DNA of 64,000 bases from Candidatus Babeliales bacterium (GTDB lineage Bacteria; Babelota; Babeliae; Babelales; Vermiphilaceae). Location: NCBI GenBank assembly GCA_035455925.1, contig DATIEE010000028.1, forward strand, positions 62,001 to 126,000, written 5' to 3'. This document shows positions 24,943 to 34,284 of the stretch, in pieces. The notes beneath the pieces are model-generated. The model searched no databases, was not told the origin of the DNA, and worked only from the letters and a program-made list of their open reading frames with translations. Position 1 is the first letter of the stretch. The number at the start of each line of letters is the position of its first letter. The translations under genes and the position numbers were made by a program.

Positions 24943-27738
24943 ATGCACTATTCTAATCTTGTGAATTTATTGAATTTTAAGTATCATATAATTTTTATGA
25001 GTTTATGTATAATAAATACTCAACTCATTAGCAATATTGATCACAACATCACCCATAGTCAATCAGGAAATTTAATGTCACACGAAAAAAGTACCATGGA
25101 ATCAGAGGTACAACCTATTCATCAACATGTCATAAAAAAAGTATTGGATAATGGACTTACTCTCTTAATTCGTGCATCACATGAAATACCAAAAGTATCT
25201 TTTCAAATCTGGTATAATGTCGGATCTAAAGATGAATTAACTGGTGAAAAAGGCATTGCACATCTGATTGAACATATGATTTTTAAAGGCACTGATACAT
25301 TGTCAGAATCAGATATTAACACCTTGGTACATAAACTTTCTGGTAGTTGCAATGCATTCACTTCATATGATTATACGGGTTATCTTTTTAATTTCCCTAC
25401 GCATCATTGGCATGAAGCATTTCCTATTGTTGCTGATTGTATGATTAACTGCCTCTTTAATGATGATATGCTTAATTCAGAAATGAAAGCAGTAATTCAA
25501 GAACTAAAATTATATAAAGATCAATACGAACGTTCTCTTATGGAAGAAATGATAGGAATGATTTTTGCAGATCATCCTTATCACTTTCCTATTATTGGCT
25601 ACAAACAAGACCTATGGACCGTTACTGGTAAAGATTTGCTTTCATTTTACAAAAAACATTACAAACCCAATAATGCTACAATCGTTATTGTTGGCGATGT
25701 AGATCCTGATGAAGTTGAAGAATTAGCAAATCGTTACTTTGGTTCAATTGCACAAGATCCATTCTATACAAAAAAACCAAATTTTTTTCATCGCGATATC
25801 TCATCAAAATCATTAACTATCTATCGTGAAGTTGCCCAACCAACATTAGCATATGCATTTGTTGTACCAGGGATGATTGCAAAAAAAGATACTGCGCTTG
25901 ATATTTTTGAGTGGATCCTGGGTAATGGAAAAAGTTCACGTTTATATAAAAAATTAGTTAATGAACTTCAATTGGTAACAAGCGTATCAACAGGATTTTG
26001 GAACTTATTTGACTATGGAATATTTTTCATTTTGGTAGAACCAAAACAAATCGAAGATGCTTCTAAAATTGAACACATTATTCTGACCGAATTAGATGAT
26101 CTTGCAAAAAACGGCATTACTCATGAAGAATTTGAAAGAGGTTATAAAAAAACAAAAATGTCTTTTTACAGTCTTTTAGAAGCTATTGAAGATCAAGCAT
26201 ACGCAATTGGTCATACGTATTTAGCTACTGGTGATGAAAACTATGTATTTACTGCCTTGGAACAACCTGAAGGATTGCTTAAACAACAAATTCAAGATAT
26301 GGTTACTTCATATTTTCGTCCTACAATCATGCATAAAGGATTTATACTACCGCTACCGGAATCTGAAAAAAAAGAATGGGCTATTCTACAACAAGAATCA
26401 GATCGTGAAGATGAAAATATTCTTGCAGCCCGTACACGCTCAACAGAAGTTGAATCTGCAGTATATGCAAAAACAATTGAAATTCAAACACCCACACATT
26501 TTAGCTTTCCTAAGCCCACAATAACCACGCTATCTAACGAATTAAAAGTGCTATATCACGATAATAATATGACCCCTAAAATTAATATTATTCTCGAGTT
26601 TAAAGCTCGCTCACATTATGACCCTCAAGATAAACAAGGATTATATACGTTTGTGACAGATATGATGACTGAGGGTACAGTTCATTACACTGGCCAGGAA
26701 CTTGCTGATGCCATTGAGTCTCGCGGTATGTCAATTAATGTTTATCCTGGTGGTATTGCCATAAAAATGCTTCGTGATGATTTTGTTTTTGGACTTAATC
26801 TTTTAAAAGAAATTTTGACCAATGCAACATTCCCTGAAGACGAAATAGAAAAAGTACGCGATCAACTATTAGTCGATATAAAACAATATTGGGATGAACC
26901 ACGATCTTTTGTAGGTGATTTAGTACGTAAAGCTCTTTATAAAAATCATCCCTACAGTAAGCAAAGTATTGGAACCACTGAATCTATTACATCAATTACG
27001 CAACAAAATTTAATAGATTTTTATAAAAAATATATTTCTCCTTCTGGCGCTCGAATAGCAGTTGTTGGTGATTTAAAAGGTTATGATATAAAAAATGAAC
27101 TAGAAAAAGCTTTAGGTGATTGGCAAGGACCAGTTGTCGAGGAATTAAATTATCTTCAACTATCTCCCGTAAAATCTGAAGAAATAAATTATTTCATTAA
27201 TCGCGATCAAGTTGTTTTGTGTTTTGCACAATTATCTATTAATCGTCAGCATCCTGATTTTGATAAATATTTATTATTTGATCAAATCTTTGGTGGAGGC
27301 GTTTTAGGATCGATGAGTTCACGCTTATTCGATTTACGCGAGCAAACAGGCCTGTTTTATACTATCCGTGGCTCATTAATATCAGGTGCTGATGAACAAC
27401 CAGGAATATTTCAAGTACGTACTATTGTTTCATTAGATAGGCTTGCAGAGGCTGAAAAAATGATTAAACAAGTTATTGATACTGTTGCTGATACAATAAC
27501 AGAAGAAGAACTTGCGGAAGCAAAATGTGCTGTTGTAAATACACTTGTTGATAACTTTGTATCTAATAGCGATATAGGAAGCACATTTTTATATATAGAT
27601 CGTTTTAAATTTCCTGTTGATTATTTTGATAATCGAGCTGAGCAGTTAGAAAAAGTCACCCTGGATGATATGAAAGAAGTAATTAAAAATATTTTATCAT
27701 CAGATAAAATTATTACGGTTCGAGCTGGTCGTGTATAA
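24943..27738 (+). CDS. Exported M16 family zinc metallopeptidase (two M16 modules)
   Basis: 931 aa, pitrilysin-type peptidase with two homologous halves as in bacterial PqqL-like proteins. A hydrophobic stretch at about residues 14-30 (YHIIFMSLCIINTQLIS) can serve as signal sequence. The first module has the inverted zinc motif HLIEH (HxxEH, about 107-111) in KGIAHLIEHMIFKGT, with the third ligand region EMKAVIQELK about 75 residues on. It is therefore predicted to be active. The second module (from about 530, ELKVLYHDNNMTPKINIIL) lacks HxxEH and would be the partner half closing the chamber. A ribosome site GAGGT precedes the ATG at 24943. It may degrade peptides in the periplasm for amino-acid supply. 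Confidence 0.92.
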   Translation: MHYSNLVNLLNFKYHIIFMSLCIINTQLISNIDHNITHSQSGNLMSHEKSTMESEVQPIHQHVIKKVLDNGLTLLIRASHEIPKVSFQIWYNVGSKDELTGEKGIAHLIEHMIFKGTDTLSESDINTLVHKLSGSCNAFTSYDYTGYLFNFPTHHWHEAFPIVADCMINCLFNDDMLNSEMKAVIQELKLYKDQYERSLMEEMIGMIFADHPYHFPIIGYKQDLWTVTGKDLLSFYKKHYKPNNATIVIVGDVDPDEVEELANRYFGSIAQDPFYTKKPNFFHRDISSKSLTIYREVAQPTLAYAFVVPGMIAKKDTALDIFEWILGNGKSSRLYKKLVNELQLVTSVSTGFWNLFDYGIFFILVEPKQIEDASKIEHIILTELDDLAKNGITHEEFERGYKKTKMSFYSLLEAIEDQAYAIGHTYLATGDENYVFTALEQPEGLLKQQIQDMVTSYFRPTIMHKGFILPLPESEKKEWAILQQESDREDENILAARTRSTEVESAVYAKTIEIQTPTHFSFPKPTITTLSNELKVLYHDNNMTPKINIILEFKARSHYDPQDKQGLYTFVTDMMTEGTVHYTGQELADAIESRGMSINVYPGGIAIKMLRDDFVFGLNLLKEILTNATFPEDEIEKVRDQLLVDIKQYWDEPRSFVGDLVRKALYKNHPYSKQSIGTTESITSITQQNLIDFYKKYISPSGARIAVVGDLKGYDIKNELEKALGDWQGPVVEELNYLQLSPVKSEEINYFINRDQVVLCFAQLSINRQHPDFDKYLLFDQIFGGGVLGSMSSRLFDLREQTGLFYTIRGSLISGADEQPGIFQVRTIVSLDRLAEAEKMIKQVIDTVADTITEEELAEAKCAVVNTLVDNFVSNSDIGSTFLYIDRFKFPVDYFDNRAEQLEKVTLDDMKEVIKNILSSDKIITVRAGRV

Positions 27739-27761
27739 GAAAAATATACGTTAATAAAAAT

Positions 27762-27819
27762 TTACATTGCGGCTAACATTATTTATATAATTCTATAAGT
27801 AATGTTAGCCGCAATGTAA
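27762..27819. terminator. Long 26-bp hairpin between convergent genes
   Basis: Arms 27762-27787 and 27794-27819 are reverse complements at 25 of 26 positions, around a 6-base loop TAATTC. The stem core contains GCGGCTAAC. It lies between the stop codons of the M16 peptidase and the AAA ATPase and would act as a terminator in both directions, though no T-run follows. It is longer and more perfect than the other terminators in the window. Confidence 0.65.
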
Positions 27820-29364
27820 TTACATACCAAAAACAGTTATTTTTTGTTCGCCAATAACATGCTCTTGGGTAAATATTTTTTTATCCCAACTTTTTTCTCT
27901 ATCGCGATCAAAAATAACTAAATAACCTTCAGTTGCATTAGCAATATCCATATATTCAGCTGTTTGCTGTAACCCATCGGCTAGTGTGGCACTACTGCGC
28001 TTAACTTTGATCTCAATGACAATTCGTTGAGTATGCCACTGCAACAGTAAATCAACCCGCTTGCGGTCAAGTGCATATTCACGATGAATTGTACCGCCAC
28101 CATTAATAACTCGTTGTAAAAAAGCCATTAACAATAAATGAGGACCTGATTCTTTATACTGAAAGTCGGCAAGCCATGTTGCTGAATTTTCACGATAAAA
28201 TTGTGTAAATTTTTCTAAAAGCTTATGCATATTCAATGAGCCATCGAGGTTTTGATAAAATGAAACTGATTCTCTAATTCGTTCTTGGGTAACTTGTGCA
28301 AGTGCTCGTGGAATAATTTCTTGGTATATAGGATTAGCAATATCAAAACTATGAAGCTTTATGAGCCCTAAATCTCTGATATACTGCACATCATCTGATG
28401 GGAATGTTGTTAAATCACTCTGAGTACCAATAATAGCATCCATAATATTGCGTACTCGTGGTTCTTGTAAACGATCAATCAATACATCAATATGTGTATC
28501 ACATCGCTTGATAAGCGTTTCTTTTGCTCGCTCAATTACATCTTTTGTGATTGGCTGACTACGATCAATAACATCTCTAAAACATGATTGATATGCAAGT
28601 GCATTAACTAGCCATGGTTGCCCTTGCGTTAAATAATAGGCATATTCAATTGCTTCGTCAGTAAATTGCTGTTGTGTGTCATCTGTATGTTGTCCATATA
28701 AATCACGTACTTGTGCCAACGAGAAATCAGGTAATGTAAGGCTTTCAGCTTTTATATTAAATGCACTACCACCAAGCACCATAGTATGCTCCGATTCTGA
28801 CCAGATGCGATAATCACGAACATCACGAACGCCAAATAGACATATTGATTGAGGAAAATTTTTTGGACGATCTGTATAACCTGCTCTGAGTTGACGAAGA
28901 ACAGAAATCAGTGTATCTCCAACAAGAGAATCAATTTCATCAATAAAAAGAATTATTGGTTGAGTAAGTTCCGTGCTCCATGCTTGAAGAATATCTTTAA
29001 AGCTATTTCCAGAAGTTTTTTCCAGTGTTTTTTCTATTATTGCAAAAATAGGATCGGTTGAGTTACAAATTATTTTTGCGCGGCTCCGCAGCTGCCCTAA
29101 AATAATTTCCATTCCTTTGTCTACATTACCTCGTGCAACTTGAGCTGGCTCAACATTTATATAAAGTGCTTGATACACACCTTCAGTATTTAATTGATCA
29201 ACAAACATTTGAATAGCGGTTGTTTTGCCGCTTTGACGCGGTGCGTGTAAAATAAAATATTTTTTTTCGTTAATAAGTTGTCGTATTTCAGCTTCATTTA
29301 ATCGATGAGGAACATAATAATGATCTTGTGGATTAATGGGTCCTGCGGTATTGAAAAAACGCAT
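27820..29364 (-). CDS. AAA ATPase with C-terminal PD-(D/E)XK nuclease-like domain
   Basis: 514 aa. The N-terminal third is a STAND/AAA-type ATPase: Walker A HAPRQSGKTTA (about 40-50), Walker B IILFIDEID (about 136-144), followed by LRQLRAGY and the arginine region GVRDVRDYRIW. A helical middle part resembles the lid of ORC/Cdc6-like ATPases. The last 90 residues (REYALDRKRVDLLL then IVIEIKVKR) show the D...E-x-K pattern of the PD-(D/E)XK nuclease fold. This architecture is common as 'AAA-like' or DUF1703-type proteins in Bacteroidota and symbionts; the role is unknown, and defence or DNA repair have been suggested for relatives. It is monocistronic and divergent from metG. Confidence 0.72.
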   Translation of the reverse strand: MRFFNTAGPINPQDHYYVPHRLNEAEIRQLINEKKYFILHAPRQSGKTTAIQMFVDQLNTEGVYQALYINVEPAQVARGNVDKGMEIILGQLRSRAKIICNSTDPIFAIIEKTLEKTSGNSFKDILQAWSTELTQPIILFIDEIDSLVGDTLISVLRQLRAGYTDRPKNFPQSICLFGVRDVRDYRIWSESEHTMVLGGSAFNIKAESLTLPDFSLAQVRDLYGQHTDDTQQQFTDEAIEYAYYLTQGQPWLVNALAYQSCFRDVIDRSQPITKDVIERAKETLIKRCDTHIDVLIDRLQEPRVRNIMDAIIGTQSDLTTFPSDDVQYIRDLGLIKLHSFDIANPIYQEIIPRALAQVTQERIRESVSFYQNLDGSLNMHKLLEKFTQFYRENSATWLADFQYKESGPHLLLMAFLQRVINGGGTIHREYALDRKRVDLLLQWHTQRIVIEIKVKRSSATLADGLQQTAEYMDIANATEGYLVIFDRDREKSWDKKIFTQEHVIGEQKITVFGM

Positions 29365-29470
29365 ATTTTTTCCTTACTATGATAATTGCCTATTATGTTT
29401 ATCGTATATAATTAACATTAATAAAAATATTACTATATTAATAGGACTGATACAGATTGTATCGTATTTT

Positions 29471-29499
29471 TTGACAATAATTTTCACTATGGGTACCAT
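29471..29499 (+). promoter_or_regulatory. Promoter of metG
   Basis: Consensus -35 TTGACA (29471-29476), 17-base spacer, -10 TACCAT (29494-29499). It shares TTGACAATAA and GGTACCAT with the hicAB promoter. Confidence 0.6.
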
Positions 29500-29542
29500 T
29501 ATTCTATTAATAGAATTATATTTTATTCATTGTTGAGAGATT

Positions 29543-31489
29543 ATGAAACAGAAAAAAAGTTTTTATGTGACAACCCCTATTTATTATGTTACAGCTAAGC
29601 CTCACCTAGGATCATTATATACAACATTGCTTGCTGATACTATTGCGCGATGGAATAAGCTGCAAGGTAACGATGTCTGTTTTTTAACAGGTACCGATGA
29701 ACATGGGCAAAAAATAGCCCAAGCAGCTGAGTTAGCGGGAAAAAGTCCCAAAGATTTTGTTGATAGTTTTATTGGTGATTATAGAAAAGCTTGGCAGCTA
29801 TACGATATTGACTACGATATATTCATGCGTACTACTGATGCATATCATATACAAGGTGCTCAAAAATTTATTACAACATTAATAGATCGTGGCTATATTT
29901 ATAAATCAGTTTATAAAGGTTGGTATTGTACACCGTGCGAAACATTTGTTGCAGAAATTACCGATGAAAATATATCCGCTAAAGGTCCTCAATGTGCTTC
30001 ATGTTGCAGAGATACGCATATCGTTTCAGAAGAAACTTATTTCTTTAAATTATCCTCATTTTCTGACAAACTACTTGAATTCTATAAAAATAATCCTGGT
30101 TTTATTGTACCCAAGGAACGAGCTCACGAAGTAGTAAGTTTTGTTACTTCAGGATTAAAAGATTTGAGCATATCTCGCACCACGGTTAAATGGGGTGTAC
30201 CGTTTCCACATGATCCATTACATACCGTTTATGTTTGGGTGGAAGCATTATCAAATTACATAACAGGTGTTGGTTTTGGTCAATCTGATAAAATAGATGA
30301 ATTTAATAAACGTTGGCCTGCAGATTTGCATATTGTAGGCAAAGACATTGTACGTTTTCATGCAGTGTACTGGCCAGCCTTATTGATGGCGGCAGACTTA
30401 CCATTACCTAAAAAATTACTTGTTCATGGTTGGATTAAGGTTGATAAACAAAAAATGTCAAAATCATTAGGAAATGTTATTGATCCAATCGAATTACAAA
30501 AAAAATATGGTGCTGAAGTCATTCGTTATTATCTATTGCGACAAATTCCTGTCAATCAAGATGGTGATTTTTCTATGCAAGATGTTGAAAATCGCATAGA
30601 AGACGATCTTGCTAATGATTTAGGCAATCTCTTAAATCGCATGGTTGCATTAGCAGAAAAATATAATTGTATGGATATTAAACCTTCAGTAGTTTGGTCG
30701 CAAGCAGCATTAGATTTACGTGATGAAAGCTACAATACCATAGAAGATTTTTGTGCGCATATGGATGATTATATGTTTCATCACGCGCTTGCACGTTTGT
30801 GGAAGTTTATTCATGCAATAAACAGTTATTTTCATGGGCAAGAGCCATGGAAAGTTGCTAAAGTTGATAAAAATATGTTCATGGAGATTCTTTCGGTAAC
30901 CTGTCACAGTTTGCACATAGTAGCATTATTATTGTGGCCAGTAATGCCAAAAAAAATGGAAGAATTATTATCGAGCCTTGGTGTAATGTTTACGTTGAAA
31001 AATAATGCATTGGAAAGTTTAAAACTAAATAGTTGGAATAAGCATTTTATGGTAAAGAAAATTTCTACATTATTCGAAAAACCAGCGCGAGAAGCTGCAG
31101 AAGAACAACAAGCTGTACAACAACATGCACAGGAATCAACGACAGAACTACCAAAATCCGATTATATTACTATTGATGATGCCGTTAAAGTTGAACTGGT
31201 AACCGGTACAATTGAAGCATGTGTAGAAGTTGCTGGTTCAGATAAATTATTACAGATGACTGTTAATCTTGGCGCTCAGGGAAAACGCACTGTTTTAGCT
31301 GGACTTAAAAAGTTTTACACACCGGCTGAGATGATTGGAAAACGAGGACTATTTATTGCTAACTTAAAACCACGTAAAATGGCAGGAATAGAATCTCATG
31401 GCATGATGCTCGTTGCAGAAGATGAAAACGGTAAACCGCAATTGGTTACATTTTCTAATAATGTTGCTAATGGCATTCGTCTGCGTTGA
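29543..31489 (+). CDS. metG: Methionyl-tRNA synthetase
   Basis: Charges tRNA-Met. The 648 aa are in three parts: a class I catalytic domain with HLGS at about 21-24 (PIYYVTAKPHLGSLYTT), zinc-binding Cys pairs CTPC and CASC, and KMSKS in KQKMSKSLGNVIDP (about 304); the anticodon-binding helical domain; and a C-terminal tRNA-binding (EMAP-like) domain (from about 548, KVELVTGTIEACVEVAGSDKLLQMTVNLG) that dimerises the enzyme. The stop at 31489 is followed after 12 bases by the first ankyrin gene. Confidence 0.97.
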   Translation: MKQKKSFYVTTPIYYVTAKPHLGSLYTTLLADTIARWNKLQGNDVCFLTGTDEHGQKIAQAAELAGKSPKDFVDSFIGDYRKAWQLYDIDYDIFMRTTDAYHIQGAQKFITTLIDRGYIYKSVYKGWYCTPCETFVAEITDENISAKGPQCASCCRDTHIVSEETYFFKLSSFSDKLLEFYKNNPGFIVPKERAHEVVSFVTSGLKDLSISRTTVKWGVPFPHDPLHTVYVWVEALSNYITGVGFGQSDKIDEFNKRWPADLHIVGKDIVRFHAVYWPALLMAADLPLPKKLLVHGWIKVDKQKMSKSLGNVIDPIELQKKYGAEVIRYYLLRQIPVNQDGDFSMQDVENRIEDDLANDLGNLLNRMVALAEKYNCMDIKPSVVWSQAALDLRDESYNTIEDFCAHMDDYMFHHALARLWKFIHAINSYFHGQEPWKVAKVDKNMFMEILSVTCHSLHIVALLLWPVMPKKMEELLSSLGVMFTLKNNALESLKLNSWNKHFMVKKISTLFEKPAREAAEEQQAVQQHAQESTTELPKSDYITIDDAVKVELVTGTIEACVEVAGSDKLLQMTVNLGAQGKRTVLAGLKKFYTPAEMIGKRGLFIANLKPRKMAGIESHGMMLVAEDENGKPQLVTFSNNVANGIRLR

Positions 31490-31501
31490 ATTGTTCATAC
31501 T

Positions 31502-34228
31502 ATGAAACATATATTTTTGATTTTGATTTTATTCTTTTCCAGCTCCATAACAGCAATGGATCAAAGTGTACCTGAACTTTTACCTAAAGATATCTGGACA
31601 ATTATCTTTGCATATCTAGATTTTAAAACAAAGCATTCCTTAATGAGAACATGCACATCTTTTAATAAAGAATATAAACAAAAAATTTTAAATAAAAATT
31701 ATGTAAGTAAAGATCTTGGACTTACATTTAATGAATTTATTAATGGTTTATTTTATTTTAAAAATAAGAATAATAGTCTTTCTTATTTATGTCGTAATTC
31801 ATTGCCTATACATAAAAATGAACTTTTAATTTATTTTAAGGAAAAACAATATAAAGGTGTTGATACAGTTGCAAGTGATTTATTTTTATCCCAATGTAAA
31901 AAAATGCTTGATCAAGATAGCAGTGCCGGGGTGAAATTTTATCTTCCTTATCATGTGGTTATTTCATGTATTAATTCGCTAAAAAAGTTGATAGTTAATA
32001 AAAACAGTGATGATGAATCAATCAATGCGGTTGCATCATTTCTTGAAAAAAGCAATGAATCTCAAAAAAAAATGTTAAAAGAAATATGTACTTTTTTTGA
32101 GGTAGAATGTATCACCACCAGTATGATAGCGATTATGAGTCAATTACAAGCGGAATCAATAACAGATATAGAAGATTGTCTCTCTGATGCTCTTAAGCAA
32201 GGTTGTTTCCCCGCTATTGTTTTATTTATGAGTTATATGGGAGAATATAAATCTATTAAATCAGAAACAAAGGCAAATCGCCTTTATTGGGCACGCAATC
32301 ATCAGGAGAGGTTATTATTAGCTCGAACAGAATGTGATTTTTTTAATAAAAATCCTCTTGGTTCTGCTATTATAAATAAAGAATTAGATTTGGTTAAATC
32401 ACTGATTTCAATTATTGTTCAATCTGGACAAACTAGATGTCTAAGTGAACGTAATGAATATATGAAAACTCCATTAGTTATGGCGCTCGAGTTCGATTCA
32501 GATGACATCCTTAAAGAACTTATTGCAGCAGGGGCATACTTGCTATTAGGTGAACATACTGTACAAAAACAAAGTTTTTTTACTCAAGCAAATATACAAA
32601 GACTTATTGCATGTGGTTACGATATAAATGGATTAGTCGTTTGTGATAAAAAATCATCAAATTTTTTACATCAGGCAATTACGCAGGATAATCAAGGATT
32701 GGCTACATGGCTATTAAAAAATGGTGCTAAAATTGATATTTTGTCTATTAATGAAGCAATAGCAAAAAATCAGATTGATGTAATTAAATTAATGTTAGCA
32801 CAAGATAAAAGTTGTTTTAATGTTGATCATTTATGTCGTGTAGTACGTGGTCAAAATATAGAAATAACAAAGATGTTGCTTGCAACTGGTATAGATATAA
32901 ACGAGAAAAATCATGAGAATCATAATCCTATTTATTGTTGTCCATCTCATAATGTTAAAAACAAAAATATATTAGAAATATTATTTAATGCTGGTGCAAA
33001 TATTTATGATATTATCTATTTTATGGAAAAAGTCGTTATACAATGTATTGATGAAAAATCTATAATAAATTCACTTAATTATAATAAAGAAACTAATAAA
33101 GGTTGCTATCAAAGTAATTACTTATTGCATTGTGCTGTGGAAGAAAGTAAATATGAACTGGTAAAAACACTTATTTTATATGGTGCTGATGTTAAGAGAG
33201 AGCTTGATAATGCATGCGATAAACCTAAAATTTTAAAAATTTTATTCGATGCAGGTGCAAATGTTTTAGATGTTTATTTTTGGAATCAAAAAAAAATCGT
33301 TGAAAATATTGGTGAAGAATGTACCATAAAATCTCTTGAAAATAATGAAGAAATTAATAAAACAAAAGAAGAATACATTACTAAATTAAATGATTTACTT
33401 GCTATAGCTATAGAACAGAAAAAATTAAAACTAATAAAAAAGTTACTATCATATGGCGCTAGTGCTAATGAAAATCTTAATGATGCATGCGACAAGCCTG
33501 AAATTTTAAAAATTTTATTCAATGCAGGTGCAAATATTTTAGATGTTTATTCTTGGAATCAAAAAAAAATCGTTGAAAATACAGATGAATCAACTATAGT
33601 ATCTTCGCTTAAACAAAATTATGAAGTTAATAAAAATAAAAAAGAAGCACTTAACGAATTGTTTTTACTATCAATTAACTTAAAAAAACAAATAGTAGCG
33701 CAAGCCTCAGTGGTTAGTGGAGCTAATATTAATGCTTGCCTTTATCAATTGGGTATTTTGTGTTCTTTAGAAGACCAAAAGAAATCGCTTTTTGCGTATG
33801 CACGGAAAAATGGTATTAATACAATTTTAAAAAAGGATAGTCTATTTTTTAATAGACGTATAGCTTCTATAAAAAATAACAAACCTGTTTCTATCAAAAA
33901 ACTTAATAACATTAATAGCACGACTTATGATGGTTCTTTACTCGATTTCAAACGAGAAATATGGATAATTAATCTTTTAAGAATGGACGGATTTGTGTCG
34001 AAAATAGATAATAATAAAAAATATAGATTATCTCGTTCAAAAAAATTTATTGGTGTTGATAACAAAATTGATCAAATCCAAAAAGCGATAAAAAATAATA
34101 TACAAGCTAATAAAGAGCATGAGTGGTATTATCAATCATTTGCTAATAAAAATATTAACAATGATATTCATTATGCTTATTCGAGAAATATTACTAAACA
34201 AAGAATGCTGCTATTAAATCGAGAATAG
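31502..34228 (+). CDS. Secreted F-box + ankyrin repeat protein 1
   Basis: 908 aa. A Sec signal peptide (MKHIFLILILFFSSSITA) is followed at once by an F-box-like helix triplet: LPKDIWTIIFAYLDFKTKHS then LMRTCTSFNK (about 27-60), matching the eukaryotic pattern 'LP.ei...If.yLd...l..l..vck.f'. A middle domain of about 200 residues has no known family. The C-terminal half holds roughly 8-10 diverged ankyrin repeats, e.g. TPLVMALEFDSDDILKELI, FLHQAITQDNQGLATWLL and LLHCAVEESKYELVKTLI. Two neighbouring repeats have a 35-residue near-copy (ACDKP.ILKILF.AGAN). It resembles ANK/F-box host-ubiquitin adaptors of poxviruses and Legionella AnkB. A paralogue follows directly. Candidate host-acting effector. 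Confidence 0.75.
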   Translation: MKHIFLILILFFSSSITAMDQSVPELLPKDIWTIIFAYLDFKTKHSLMRTCTSFNKEYKQKILNKNYVSKDLGLTFNEFINGLFYFKNKNNSLSYLCRNSLPIHKNELLIYFKEKQYKGVDTVASDLFLSQCKKMLDQDSSAGVKFYLPYHVVISCINSLKKLIVNKNSDDESINAVASFLEKSNESQKKMLKEICTFFEVECITTSMIAIMSQLQAESITDIEDCLSDALKQGCFPAIVLFMSYMGEYKSIKSETKANRLYWARNHQERLLLARTECDFFNKNPLGSAIINKELDLVKSLISIIVQSGQTRCLSERNEYMKTPLVMALEFDSDDILKELIAAGAYLLLGEHTVQKQSFFTQANIQRLIACGYDINGLVVCDKKSSNFLHQAITQDNQGLATWLLKNGAKIDILSINEAIAKNQIDVIKLMLAQDKSCFNVDHLCRVVRGQNIEITKMLLATGIDINEKNHENHNPIYCCPSHNVKNKNILEILFNAGANIYDIIYFMEKVVIQCIDEKSIINSLNYNKETNKGCYQSNYLLHCAVEESKYELVKTLILYGADVKRELDNACDKPKILKILFDAGANVLDVYFWNQKKIVENIGEECTIKSLENNEEINKTKEEYITKLNDLLAIAIEQKKLKLIKKLLSYGASANENLNDACDKPEILKILFNAGANILDVYSWNQKKIVENTDESTIVSSLKQNYEVNKNKKEALNELFLLSINLKKQIVAQASVVSGANINACLYQLGILCSLEDQKKSLFAYARKNGINTILKKDSLFFNRRIASIKNNKPVSIKKLNNINSTTYDGSLLDFKREIWIINLLRMDGFVSKIDNNKKYRLSRSKKFIGVDNKIDQIQKAIKNNIQANKEHEWYYQSFANKNINNDIHYAYSRNITKQRMLLLNRE
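33203..33580 (+). repeat. Internal direct repeat in F-box/ankyrin gene 1
   Basis: Segments 33203-33303 and 33476-33580 are near-identical and encode NACDKPKILKILFDAGAN and DACDKPEILKILFNAGAN plus DVY.WNQKKIVEN. The period is about 275 bases (about 91 codons), larger than one ankyrin repeat (33 aa), so a block of nearly three repeats was duplicated. Confidence 0.75.
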
Positions 34229-34230
34229 TG
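34187..34230 (+). repeat. Shared 3' end of the two F-box/ankyrin genes (copy 1)
   Basis: The last 44 bases, including the stop codon, recur unchanged at 37240-37283 at the end of gene 2. The rest of the two genes differs in most codons, so this identity is conspicuous. A second shared tract lies at 32170-32213 and 34961-35004. Confidence 0.8.
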
Positions 34231-34284
34231 AGGCAGTCGAATTAGATTACTGATGATATTTATGTGCATTACATTAGGCATACT

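Noticed and set aside
27762-27819. Reading the long hairpin as a miniature transposable element
   Set aside because: No target-site duplication and no second copy in the window.
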